Source: Streptomyces sp. V2I9 (lineage in GTDB: Bacteria; Actinomycetota; Actinomycetes; Streptomycetales; Streptomycetaceae). From it: a stretch of DNA of 64,000 nt. The stretch lies in the NCBI RefSeq assembly GCF_030817475.1, contig NZ_JAUSZJ010000002.1, forward strand, positions 1,293,501 through 1,357,500, written 5' to 3'. How positions within the stretch are numbered: the first letter of the stretch is position 1; each line of letters starts with the position of its first letter. Below the pieces are notes generated by a model. The model saw only the letters and a program-made list of their open reading frames with translations, was not told where the DNA came from and did no database searches. Position numbers and translations under genes: made by a program. Positions 9,768-18,281 of this stretch are shown piece after piece.

Positions 9768-11195
9768 CTAGTGGGTCCGGGTCAGGTGGTGGGGGCCTTG
9801 TGCCTGGGTGGGGATGGTGGGGGGTTGGGGGGTGAGGCCGAAGGTGGTGAAGGCGGTGCGTTCGGGGAGGGGGTAGGGGTTGGCGCCGGTGAGGTTGTTG
9901 AGGATGGTGGCGCTGCGCCAGGCGGCGAGGCCGAGGTCGGGGGCGCCTACTCCGTGGGTGTGGCGTTCGGCGTTCTGTACGTAGACGTGTCCGGTGACGG
10001 TGGGGTCGAGGACGAGTCGGTACTGGTCGTCGATGCGGGGGCGGTGGGAGGCGTCGCGGCTGAGGTAGGGGTGGAGGCTGCCGAGGATGGCGTCGAGGGG
10101 GCGTTCGCGGTAGCCGGTGGCGAGGATGACGGCGTCGGTGGTGAGGCGGGTGCGGATGCCTTGCTGGGTGTGTTCGAGGTGGAGTTCGACGCGGGTGTCG
10201 GCGAGGCGGCCGGCGGTGCGGACGTGGACGCCGGGGGTGAGGGTGGCGTCGGGCCAGCCGCCGTGGAGGGTGCGGCGGTAGAGCTCGTCGTGGATGGCGG
10301 CGATGGTGTCGGCGTCGATGCCTTTGTGGAGTTGCCATTGGCGGGGGACGAGTTCGTCGCGGGCGGTTTCGGGGAGGGCGTGGAAGTAGCGGCTGTAGTC
10401 GGGGGTGAAGTGTTCGAGGCCGAGTTTGGAGTACTCCATGGGGGCGAATGCCTGGGTGCGGGCGAGCCAGTGGAGGTTTTCGGCGCCTTCGGGTCGGGCG
10501 CGGAGGAGGTCGAGGAAGATTTCCGCGCCGGACTGGCCTGAGCCGATGACGGTGATGTGGTCGGCGGTGAGGAGGCGTTCGCGGTGGCGGAGGTAGTCGG
10601 CGGAGTGGAGTACGGGGACGCCTTCGGCTTCGGCGAGGGGTTTGAGGGGGTCGGGGACGAAGGGTTCGGTGCCGATGCCGAGGGCGATGTGGCGGGCGTA
10701 GGCGCGGCCGAGGGCTTCGGCTTCGCCGTCGCGGTCGATCTGGGTGAAGTCGACTTCGAAGAGGGCGCGGTCGGTGTTCCAGCGGACGGCGTCGACCTGG
10801 TGGCCGAAGTGGAGTCCGGGGAGTTGTTCGGTGACCCAGCGGCAGTAGGCGTCGTATTCGGCTCGTTGGATGTGGAAGCGCTCGGCGAAGTAGAAGGGGA
10901 AGAGTCGGTCGCGGGTGCGGAGGTAGTTGAGGAAGCTCCAGGGGCTGGTGGGGTCGGCGAGGGTGACGAGGTCGGCGAGGAAGGGGACTTGGAGGCTGGC
11001 GCCGTCGAGGAGGAGGCCGGGGTGCCAGTGGAAGGCGGGGCGTTGTTCGTAGAAGGTCGCGGCGAGGGGGCGGCGGGTGCCGGGGGCGGCGGGGATGGCG
11101 TGGGCGAGGGCGGCGAGGGAGAGGTTGAAGGGGCCGATGCCGATGCCGACGAGGTCGTGTGGCTGGTCGGGTTCGGGGGTGGGCCGGTCGGTCAT
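9768..11195 (-). CDS. FAD-dependent lysine/diamine N-hydroxylase (DesB/IucD family)
   Basis: 475 residues. It is a flavin monooxygenase of the family that hydroxylates the side-chain amine of lysine, ornithine or cadaverine with NADPH and O2 in siderophore synthesis. Motifs: FAD site GIGIGPFNL (17-25), substrate region FYEQRPAFHWHPGLLLDG, NADPH site VIGSGQSGAEIF (about 215-226) and ATGYRERPLD (about 358). ATG 11195 overlaps the stop of the upstream decarboxylase gene (ATGA). With a decarboxylase partner, cadaverine is the likelier substrate (inference). Neither a desC acyltransferase nor a desD synthetase follows; the next gene converges on this one. Confidence 0.92.
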   Translation of the reverse strand: MTDRPTPEPDQPHDLVGIGIGPFNLSLAALAHAIPAAPGTRRPLAATFYEQRPAFHWHPGLLLDGASLQVPFLADLVTLADPTSPWSFLNYLRTRDRLFPFYFAERFHIQRAEYDAYCRWVTEQLPGLHFGHQVDAVRWNTDRALFEVDFTQIDRDGEAEALGRAYARHIALGIGTEPFVPDPLKPLAEAEGVPVLHSADYLRHRERLLTADHITVIGSGQSGAEIFLDLLRARPEGAENLHWLARTQAFAPMEYSKLGLEHFTPDYSRYFHALPETARDELVPRQWQLHKGIDADTIAAIHDELYRRTLHGGWPDATLTPGVHVRTAGRLADTRVELHLEHTQQGIRTRLTTDAVILATGYRERPLDAILGSLHPYLSRDASHRPRIDDQYRLVLDPTVTGHVYVQNAERHTHGVGAPDLGLAAWRSATILNNLTGANPYPLPERTAFTTFGLTPQPPTIPTQAQGPHHLTRTH

Positions 11196-12631
11196 CGCGG
11201 GGTGTCGCTTTCCGTGGGTTGGGGTGCGCCGGTGGTGGCGGTGGGGTGGGTGAGGAGTTCGCGGGTGGTGTGGGTGATGAGGTCGATGAGGGTTTGGAGG
11301 TTCTGGGGGGTGGTGTGGGGGTTGAGGAGGGTGGCTTTGAGCCAGAGGCGGTCTGCGGTGTGGGCGCGGCCGAGGACGGCGTGGCCGCGGTCGAGGAGGG
11401 TGCGGCGGATGGTGGCGACGGTGTGGTCGTCGGCTCCGGTGGGGCGGAAGAGGACGGTGCTGATGGTGGGGCGGGCGTAGAGGTCGAGGCCGGGGGTGGT
11501 GGTGATGAGGTCGGCGAGGTGGTGGGCGGTGGTGATGGTGCGGTCGATGAGGTCGGCGAGTCCGTCGCGGCCGAGGGCGTGGAGGGTGACGGCGATCTTG
11601 AGGGCGTCGGGGCGTCGGGTGGTGCGCAGGGAGCGGCCGAGGAGGTCGGGGAGGCCGGCTTCGGTGTCGTCGTCGGCGTTGAGGTAGGGGGCGTGGTGGT
11701 GGAGGGGGGTGAGGTGGTGGTGGTCGGGTACGGCGAGGAGTCCGGCGGAGGCGGGTTGCCAGCCGAGTTTGTGGAGGTCGAGGGTGACGCTGTGGGCGCG
11801 GTGGAGGCCGTGGAGGAGGGGGCGGTGGGTGGGGCTGAGGAGGAGGGGGCCTCCGTAGGCGGCGTCGATGTGGAGTTCGGCGCCGTGGGCGGTGCAGAGG
11901 TCGGCGATGGTGTCGAGGGGGTCGATGGCGCCGGTGTCGGTGGTGCCGGCGGTGGCGACGACGAGGTGGGGGCGGTGGTGTTCGGTGAGGGCGGTGGCGA
12001 GGGCGGTGGGGTCGAGGGTGCCGTGGGGGGTGGGGATGGCGATGGGTGTGGGGAGGCCGAGGAGCCAGGCGGCGCGGGCGATGCTGTGGTGGGCGTTGGT
12101 GCCGCAGATGGTCTGGACGGGGCCGTGGCGTTCGCGGGCGAGGAGGAGGGCGAGTTGGTTGGCTTCGGTGCCGCCGGTGGTGATGACGGCGTCGGGTGAG
12201 GGGGTGTGGGGGTAGATCTCGGCGGCGAGGGCGGCGGTGAGGTCGGCTTCGAGGGTGGAGGCGGCGGGGGCCTGGTCCCAGGAGTCCATGGAGGGGTTGA
12301 GGGCGCTGGCGGCGAGGTCGGCGGCGGCTGCCAGGGCGAGGGGCGGGGTGTGGAGGTGGGCGGTGCAGTGGGGGTGCGCGGGGTCGGCGGCGCCTGCCGC
12401 GAGTGCGGTGACGAGGGTGGCGAGGGCGTGGTGGGGGCCGGTGCCGTGGTCGGGGATGAGGGGGTGGGCCGCGGCGCGGGTGCGGAGGGCGACGGTTTCG
12501 GGTCCGCCGGCGGGGAGGGGTCCGTCGCGGAGGGTGGCGCCGTCGTGGAGGGCGGTGAGGACGGTGTCGAGGAGGGGGCGCAGGGCGGCGGGGCCCGTGG
12601 TGCCTCCGGCGAGGGGCGGGATGGTGGGCAT
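11192..12631 (-). CDS. PLP-dependent group II amino-acid decarboxylase (DesA-like)
   Basis: 479 residues, of the family containing lysine and 2,4-diaminobutyrate decarboxylases. Visible features are TTGGTEANQLALLLAR, HIDAAYGG and the PLP lysine Lys288 in LDLHKLGWQ. Family members remove CO2 from a basic or aromatic amino acid; pairing with the N-hydroxylase points to lysine to cadaverine. ATG 12631 has AAGGA about 11 bases upstream. The gene stop is coupled to the next start (ATGA), so the two are a translationally linked pair. No iron-box-like site was found in the 300 bases upstream, which is unusual for a siderophore gene. Confidence 0.9.
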   Translation of the reverse strand: MPTIPPLAGGTTGPAALRPLLDTVLTALHDGATLRDGPLPAGGPETVALRTRAAAHPLIPDHGTGPHHALATLVTALAAGAADPAHPHCTAHLHTPPLALAAAADLAASALNPSMDSWDQAPAASTLEADLTAALAAEIYPHTPSPDAVITTGGTEANQLALLLARERHGPVQTICGTNAHHSIARAAWLLGLPTPIAIPTPHGTLDPTALATALTEHHRPHLVVATAGTTDTGAIDPLDTIADLCTAHGAELHIDAAYGGPLLLSPTHRPLLHGLHRAHSVTLDLHKLGWQPASAGLLAVPDHHHLTPLHHHAPYLNADDDTEAGLPDLLGRSLRTTRRPDALKIAVTLHALGRDGLADLIDRTITTAHHLADLITTTPGLDLYARPTISTVLFRPTGADDHTVATIRRTLLDRGHAVLGRAHTADRLWLKATLLNPHTTPQNLQTLIDLITHTTRELLTHPTATTGAPQPTESDTPR

Positions 12632-13591
12632 GGGCGGAACGGTCCTTCACGTGCGGGCGGGGTGGACATGCCAGCTGCTCCCGGTTTCGGGTGGTGCGGC
12701 CGAAGAGCCCAACGATCAGGACCCGAATGGGGCACTGGTGGGCGGTGTGACCTGATCGGGGTGGGTTGGGGTGGTATCGGCGTGCGATTGCTGGACGGGT
12801 GTACGGGTGCGGCTCGGTGGGGCCCGGAGTTGGCGGGCGCGGGGCCGGGGCGCGAGCTCGGTGGGGCCGGGAACCAGCGGGCGCGGACCGGTGTGACCTG
12901 GGTGGGGCGCGGGATCGGGCGGGCGCGGGGCCGGGGTCGGCGTGAGGGCGGGCGTGGGGCCGGGGGCACGGGACCAGCGGGTACGGGGCCGACACGCACC
13001 GGGCCGGAGGGGGTACGGGGCCATCGCGTGCGGGGCCGGCACGCAGGGGACCGGCGCGCGTGGGATGGCAGGGTGGTCCGGGACCACCGGACCACCGGAC
13101 CAGCAGGATCGGCAGCCAAAGGGCCGGCAGGCGCGGGGCCGGTCTCGGGGAGGGCCGCCGGAGTGGGGGCCGAGGCCGCTGGTCACGCGCAGCAGGCGGC
13201 GGTGTCGCGGCGCGCGGGTCTCGTGACGGCGCGGCGGGGGCTCGGCCGTCCCCTGCCCATGGGCCGGTCCGGGGGCGGAGCCGCTGCGGGGGCGCGGACG
13301 ATCCTCACCGGGGGTGTCGGCGGGCCACGCGGAGCCGCTGGCCGATCTGCGGGTGACAGGCGGTGCGGCGGACGACGGCCGGGGCGATGCGCCGGAGGGC
13401 GGGGGCGGTGCGGGCGGCACCTCCGCGTACCGCTCAGGACGTCGAGGGCGGGGGCGGTGCGGGCGGCCGGCGCGTCCGCGTACCTCCGGGTGCACCGGCA
13501 CCCGGGCCCCGTGTACGTGCCCGGCCGCGGGTGCGCTCCCCCGGCTGCCGTGTTCTCCTGCCGCCTGCGCTCTCCTGACCGTCCGCGTGGA
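12632..13591. other. Gene-free, G-rich intergenic stretch with degenerate repeats
   Basis: About 960 bases between the decarboxylase start and the pepN terminator. The + strand is extremely G-rich, with runs of GGGGCCGGG-like units. A 24-base direct repeat occurs at 13395-13418 and 13444-13467 (GAGGGCGGGGGCGGTGCGGG plus GGC), 49 bases apart. Open frames here encode only arginine/glycine- or proline-rich low-complexity peptides and have no usable starts, so I call no gene. Confidence 0.6.
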
Positions 13592-13635
13592 CACGGCCGC
13601 GGGGCGGGGGCCGGTCTCCCCGTCCCGCGGCCGTG
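13592..13635 (-). terminator. Terminator of pepN
   Basis: An 18-base stem with one mismatch (arms 13592-13609 and 13618-13635) and an 8-base loop lies 10 bases beyond the pepN stop. Confidence 0.88.
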
Positions 13636-13644
13636 TGCGGCGGG

Positions 13645-16239
13645 TCAGCCGTTCGTGGCGGCGGCCGTCCGTACGGCGAGGGCGCGGCGGAGGTCGTCGA
13701 GCTGGTCGACGAGCTTGCGGCGCAGGGCGGGGATCAGGTCGGGGTCCTCCAGGGCGCGGATGCCGGTGGCGAGGCTTTCGGCGTCGATGGCGTAGGCGGG
13801 GAAGGCGTAGCGTCCGGCGGCCTCGGCGATGGCCGGGCCCCGGCGGGCTGCCAGCGCGATCGCGTCCGGGTAGAAGCGGGGCACGTACGCGGCGAGCAGG
13901 TCCTCCTGGCCGGGCTGCCAGAAGCCCTGGGCGGTGGCGGTGAAGAGGTAGTTGGAGAGGGTGTCGTCGGTGAACAGGGCGTCCCAGGCCGCGGCCTTGG
14001 CCTCGGGGGTGGGCAGGGCGGCGCGGCAGCGGGCGGCGCCTTCGCGGCCGGAGGCGCTGGGGTCGGCTTCGAGGGCGGCGGCGATGGCCTTCTCGTCGGT
14101 GGCGCCGAGGGCGGCGAGCCGGGTGAGGATGCGCCAGCGCAGTTCGGGGTCGAGCTCGGGTCCGCCGTGGACGGTGCCTTCGTCGAGCCAGTTGCGCAGG
14201 GTGTCGGGCTGGGTGGCGGCGTCGATGAAGTGGCGTACGGCGATGAGGCGCAGGCCCGGCTGGGAGCCGTCCTCGGTGCGGCGGATGAGGTCGCGGCAGA
14301 GGTCGGCGAGGGTGGCGAGGGCGGCGGGGCGGTTCTCGGGGGCGATGTAGCGGTCGGCGATCTGTCCGGCGGCGAAGGTGAGGACGCCCTGGACGAGGGC
14401 GAGGTCGCTCTCGTACGGGAGGTGGGTGCGGGCGGTCGCGAGGTAGGTGGCGGGGTCCAGGTCCCCGTCGCGGACCATGTCGCGGGCGGTGTTCCACAGG
14501 ACGGCACGGGTGAGGGCGTCGGGGATGCCGGAGAGGCCGGCGAGGACGGTGTCCCAGGAGGCGGTGTCCAGGCGGATCTTGGCGTAAGTGAGGTCGCCGT
14601 CGTTGAGGACGACGAGGGCGGGGCGGTGGCCGGGGCGGACCGTGGGCGTGCCGTCGCCGGGTACGTCGATCTCGAAGCGGTCGCGCAGGGCGAGGTGGCC
14701 GGGGCCCGCCTGGGTGTTCAGGGCGTGGTCGTAGGCGCCGACGGTGATGCGGTGGGGGCGGGAGCCGTCGCGGGTGACGGTGAGGGTCCAGGACTGGCCG
14801 GCGTTGTTCGGGGCGGGGGTGGCGGGCTCGGCGGATTCGAGGGCTCCGACCTCGGCGGTGAGGGTGTCGATGCCGGTGGTGCGCAGCCACTGTTCGGCCC
14901 AGGCGTGGACGTCGCGGTCGGTGGCGGAGGCCAGGTTGTCGATGAAGTCGGCGAGGGTGGCGTTGGCGAACTTGTGGCGGGCGAAGTGGGCGTTGATGCC
15001 GGCCAGGAAGTCCTTCTCGCCGAGCCAGGCGACGAGTTGGCGCAGGGCGGAGGCGCCCTTGGCGTAGCTGATGCCGTCGAAGTTGAGGAGGGCGGAGGCG
15101 GTGTCGGGCACGGCGTCCGGGTCGGGGGCGACGGGGTGGGTGGAGGGGCGCTGGTCGGCGTCGTAGCCCCAGCCCTTGCGGGCGACGCCGAAGTCGACCC
15201 AGGTGTCGGGGAACGGGGCCTCGCCCGCGCGGGCGGAGTTGACGGCTCGGGGGAGGGTGGCCTCGGTGAGGGTCTGGTAGCCCATGTACTCGGCGAAGGA
15301 CTCGTTGAGCCAGATGTCGTCCCACCAGGTCAACGTGACGAGGTCGCCGAACCACATGTGGGCCATCTCGTGGGCGATGACCATGGCGCGGGTCTGGCGT
15401 TCGGTGTCGGTGACGGCGGAGCGGTAGACGAACTCGTCGCGGAAGGTGACGAGTCCGGGGTTCTCCATGGCGCCCGCGTTGAACTCGGGGACGAAGGCCT
15501 GGTCGTAGGAGTCGAACGGGTAGGGCTCGTCGAACTTCTCGTGGTAGCGGTCGTAGCAGGCGCGGGTGATGTCGAGGATCTCGTCGGCGTCGGCGTCCAG
15601 GTGGGGGGCGAGGGAGCGGCGGCAGTGGATGCCGAAGGGCAGTCCGGCGTGTTCGGTGGTGATCGAGTGCCAGGGGCCGGCGGCGACGGCGACGAGGTAG
15701 GTGGAGATCAGCGGGGTGGGGGCGATGGTCCAGCGCCCTTCCCCGGTGTGTTCGGCGACGCCGTTGCCGAGGACGGTCCAGCCCTCGGGGGCGGTGACGT
15801 CGATGGCGAAGACCGACTTGAGGTCGGGCTGGTCGAAGGCGGCGAAGACGCGCTGGACGTCTTCCATGAAGAGCTGGGTGTAGAGGTAGGTCTCGCCGTC
15901 GGTGGGGTCGGTGAAGCGGTGCATGCCCTCGCCGGTGCGGGAGTAGTGCATCGCGGCGTCGACGCGCAGTTCGTGGGGGCCGGCGGTGAGGCCGGTGAGG
16001 GGGTAGCGGTTGCCGTCGAGGAGGGCGGGGTCGAGCGGCTGTCCGTCGAGGCTGATCGAGCGCAGGGTGGCGGGCTTGACCTCGACGAAGGTGTCTCCGG
16101 CCGCCCGGGCGGTGAACCGGATGGCGGTGCGGGAGTCGAAGGTCTCCTCGCCGGTGGTGAGGTCGAGGGCGATCGTGTACCGCTCCACGTCGAGGAACTG
16201 GGCTCGGGTCTGCGCTTCGTCGCGCGTCAGTACGGACAT
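13645..16239 (-). CDS. pepN: Aminopeptidase N (M1 family)
   Basis: An 864-residue cytoplasmic zinc aminopeptidase that removes N-terminal residues from peptides, the usual length for actinobacterial PepN. The substrate-binding GAMEN motif is at 256-260. The zinc site is HEMAH at 290-294 with the third ligand Glu313 in WLNESFAEY. The C-terminal half is the helical ERAP1-like domain (DRFEIDVPG ... RRKLVDQLDDLRRAL). The start ATG 16239 begins MSVLTRDEAQ. Transcribed alone, with its own terminator. Confidence 0.97.
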   Translation of the reverse strand: MSVLTRDEAQTRAQFLDVERYTIALDLTTGEETFDSRTAIRFTARAAGDTFVEVKPATLRSISLDGQPLDPALLDGNRYPLTGLTAGPHELRVDAAMHYSRTGEGMHRFTDPTDGETYLYTQLFMEDVQRVFAAFDQPDLKSVFAIDVTAPEGWTVLGNGVAEHTGEGRWTIAPTPLISTYLVAVAAGPWHSITTEHAGLPFGIHCRRSLAPHLDADADEILDITRACYDRYHEKFDEPYPFDSYDQAFVPEFNAGAMENPGLVTFRDEFVYRSAVTDTERQTRAMVIAHEMAHMWFGDLVTLTWWDDIWLNESFAEYMGYQTLTEATLPRAVNSARAGEAPFPDTWVDFGVARKGWGYDADQRPSTHPVAPDPDAVPDTASALLNFDGISYAKGASALRQLVAWLGEKDFLAGINAHFARHKFANATLADFIDNLASATDRDVHAWAEQWLRTTGIDTLTAEVGALESAEPATPAPNNAGQSWTLTVTRDGSRPHRITVGAYDHALNTQAGPGHLALRDRFEIDVPGDGTPTVRPGHRPALVVLNDGDLTYAKIRLDTASWDTVLAGLSGIPDALTRAVLWNTARDMVRDGDLDPATYLATARTHLPYESDLALVQGVLTFAAGQIADRYIAPENRPAALATLADLCRDLIRRTEDGSQPGLRLIAVRHFIDAATQPDTLRNWLDEGTVHGGPELDPELRWRILTRLAALGATDEKAIAAALEADPSASGREGAARCRAALPTPEAKAAAWDALFTDDTLSNYLFTATAQGFWQPGQEDLLAAYVPRFYPDAIALAARRGPAIAEAAGRYAFPAYAIDAESLATGIRALEDPDLIPALRRKLVDQLDDLRRALAVRTAAATNG

Positions 16240-16741
16240 GGCCCCATGCTGCCGTACGGGGGACGGAGGGCGCAGCGGGGTTCTCGCAGGGCGGACCCGG
16301 TCCGGGGCCTCCGCTGACGGGGCGGATCCGGCGGACGGGAAGTGCCGGCGCGGAGACGGCCCGGAGGAGGAGGTGGGGAGGAGGGAGGCCCGGAGAGGGG
16401 GACGGTTCGGGGAGGGGACGGTTCGGAGAGGGGGACGGTTCGGGGAGGGGCGGGCCGGGGGTCCGGGAAGGAAGGTCGGGGAGGAGAAGTCGGGAGAGGT
16501 CGTCGTGGCCCGTGCCGGGCGCTTCGCGTACGGAGCGGGCCACCGAAACCAGTGTCTTGATCACATGGCTGGCGGACCCGATTTACCCCTAATCGACCGT
16601 CAGATAAGGCGTTTGCTCCCCTTTTGGCCAGATCCGTTTCGATCGGATTTGGTCAGGCGAAAAGTCGACTCTATGGTCACACCGCGTCCCCACCTTCCTT
16701 TCTTCCTCCTCATCTTTCTCACGCCAAGGAGCAGCCTGCCC
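16240..16741. other. Divergent intergenic region with short tandem repeats
   Basis: About 500 bases between pepN and the MHYT gene. Around 16392-16446 the + strand carries three near-copies of GGAGAGGGGGACGGTTCGG in tandem. From about 16560 to 16680 the sequence becomes less GC-rich (GATTTACCCCTAATCGACC, then GATCCGTTTCGATCGGATTT), a likely promoter region for the MHYT gene. I see no gene. Confidence 0.55.
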
Positions 16742-17866
16742 ATGCACGGAACCATCGACGGTTTCACCTACGGCGCCGTGACCCCCGTGGTGGCCTACGT
16801 GATGGCCTGTCTGGGCAGCGCGCTGGGGCTGCGCTGCACCATCCGCTCCCTGCGCAACGACACCTCGTGGAAGCCCGGCTGGCTCGCGCTCGGCGCGGCC
16901 GCCATCGGCTCGGGCATCTGGACGATGCACTTCGTCGCCATGATGGGCTTCCACGTGGCGGAGACGCCGATCTCCTACGACCTCCGGCAGACGGTACTGA
17001 GCCTCGTCGTCGCGATCGTGGTGGTCGGGGCGGGCGTCTTCATCGTGGGCTACCGGGGGGCGACCCGTACGGCGCTGTTGGCGGCGGGCCTGACCACCGG
17101 GCTCGGGGTCGCGGGCATGCACTACATCGGCATGGCGGGCATGCGGATGAACGGGCGGCTGGAATACAGCACGGTGGCCGTCACGCTCTCCGTCCTGATC
17201 GCGGTCGTCGCCGCGACCGCCGCCCTGTGGGCGGCCGTGTCGGTCAAGGGATTCCTGCCGAGTCTCGGCGCGTCCCTGGTGATGGGCGTCGCCGTCACCG
17301 GCATGCACTACACGGGGATGAGCGGCCTCTCGGTGCGGCTGCACCAGTCCCACGGTTCGCAGACGCTCGGCGGTGACTCCGCGGTCTCGATCGTGCTGCC
17401 GATGATGGTCGGGCCCCTGGCGTTCCTGCTTCTCGCGGCCGTCGTGGTGATGTTCGACCCGATCCTCGTGCTCGGTGAGGGCGAGTGGGCGGCCCCCGCC
17501 GCGCCGGAGGCCCCGCGGAACCCGGACGCCGGGCGGCCCGCAGGCTTCGGGGCCGCGCACGCGGGTCCGCCCCCGTACCACGGAACACCCACGGCCCCCG
17601 GAGCGTCCCCGTACCACGGAACACCCACGCCCCCCGGTCCGTCCCCGTACCACGGAACACCCACGCCCCCCGGTCCGTCCCCGTACCACGGAACACCCAC
17701 GCCCCCCGGTCCGTCCCCGTACCACGGAACACCCACGCCCCCCGGTACGGCGACGCCCCGGCGTACGGTCCCGTACCCGGCGGCGTACGACCGGCTCGAC
17801 GTCCACGGACCGTCGCAGCCTCAGCCGGCCCAGCCTCAGCCGTCGCCGCACCACCCGTCGTTCTGA
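16742..17866 (+). CDS. MHYT-domain integral membrane protein with repeat tail
   Basis: 374 residues. ATG 16742 is preceded by AAGGAG at 16726-16731. About seven membrane segments fill residues 10-245, with the three MHYT-type motifs at 62 (MHF), 126 (MHYIGM) and 188 (MHYTGM). The MHYT family is proposed to sense O2, CO or NO through copper bound at these motifs; that is a prediction from the literature, not proven here. No GGDEF or EAL output domain is attached. After the last segment comes a proline-rich tail of five tandem 12-residue copies resembling PYHGTPTPPGPS (about 278-337), which should lie in the cytoplasm or outside depending on topology. Confidence 0.88.
   Translation: MHGTIDGFTYGAVTPVVAYVMACLGSALGLRCTIRSLRNDTSWKPGWLALGAAAIGSGIWTMHFVAMMGFHVAETPISYDLRQTVLSLVVAIVVVGAGVFIVGYRGATRTALLAAGLTTGLGVAGMHYIGMAGMRMNGRLEYSTVAVTLSVLIAVVAATAALWAAVSVKGFLPSLGASLVMGVAVTGMHYTGMSGLSVRLHQSHGSQTLGGDSAVSIVLPMMVGPLAFLLLAAVVVMFDPILVLGEGEWAAPAAPEAPRNPDAGRPAGFGAAHAGPPPYHGTPTAPGASPYHGTPTPPGPSPYHGTPTPPGPSPYHGTPTPPGPSPYHGTPTPPGTATPRRTVPYPAAYDRLDVHGPSQPQPAQPQPSPHHPSF
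17573..17752 (+). repeat. Five tandem 36-base repeats inside the MHYT gene
   Basis: Copies start at 17573, 17609, 17645, 17681 and 17717. Each begins CCGTACCACGGAACACCCAC. Copies two to four are identical and the first and last differ slightly, which suggests recent expansion. The unit is a multiple of three, so the frame is kept. Confidence 0.95.
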
Positions 17867-17929
17867 CGGCTGCTCGGCATCCGCCGCTCCGGCGGCGGGC
17901 ACGGGGCCGGGAGGGGCTTCCGCGCCGTC

Positions 17930-18256
17930 TCAGGCTCCGGCGCCGTTCTCCGTCTCCTCGGCGATGCGCTCGTGGTGGCGGATCACCTCGGCGATGATGA
18001 AGTTCAGCAGTTTCTCCGCGAACGCCGGGTCCAGGTTCGCGCTCTGCGCCAGCTGCCGTAGCCGGGCGATCTGGCGGGTCTCGCGCGCGGGGTCGGCGGG
18101 CGGCAGCCGGTGGTCCGCCTTGAGGCGGCCGACCTGCTGGGTGGCCTTGAAACGCTCGGCCAGCATGTGGACGACGGCGGCGTCGATGTTGTCGATGCTC
18201 TCGCGCAGCCGGCTCAGCTCGGCCTGGACGGAGGCGTCGATCTCGCTCGTACTCAT
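17930..18256 (-). CDS. Chorismate mutase (AroQ type)
   Basis: 108 residues, all-helical. Family enzymes convert chorismate to prephenate on the way to phenylalanine and tyrosine. LRESIDNIDAAVVHMLAERF matches the first helix with its catalytic Arg, KATQQVGRLKADHRLP holds the conserved Lys, and AEVIRHHERIAEE the last helix. The length fits a single-domain mutase with no fused prephenate dehydratase. It sits 25 bases downstream of the AraC-type gene on the same strand, possibly co-transcribed, though a functional link is not evident. Confidence 0.92.
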   Translation of the reverse strand: MSTSEIDASVQAELSRLRESIDNIDAAVVHMLAERFKATQQVGRLKADHRLPPADPARETRQIARLRQLAQSANLDPAFAEKLLNFIIAEVIRHHERIAEETENGAGA

Positions 18257-18281
18257 GGTCAGCGAGCTTAGACCGCCGCCG

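Noticed and set aside
12632..12950. Iron box upstream of the decarboxylase/hydroxylase pair
   Set aside because: Searched by eye for AGGTNAGNCTNACCT-like sequence on both strands and found nothing close.
7834..13119. A 1761-codon open frame on the minus strand
   Set aside because: It runs opposite the 5'-nucleotidase and out of frame with both siderophore-like genes, and encodes Pro/Arg-rich low-complexity sequence. It is a by-product of very high GC content.
13060..13356. Small + strand gene in the G-rich gap
   Set aside because: The 98-codon frame is Gly/Arg-rich with no domain-like pattern and no ribosome binding site.
17573..17752. Regular 36-base repeats as a CRISPR array
   Set aside because: There are no spacers between copies, the repeats are in frame within a gene, and no cas genes are near.
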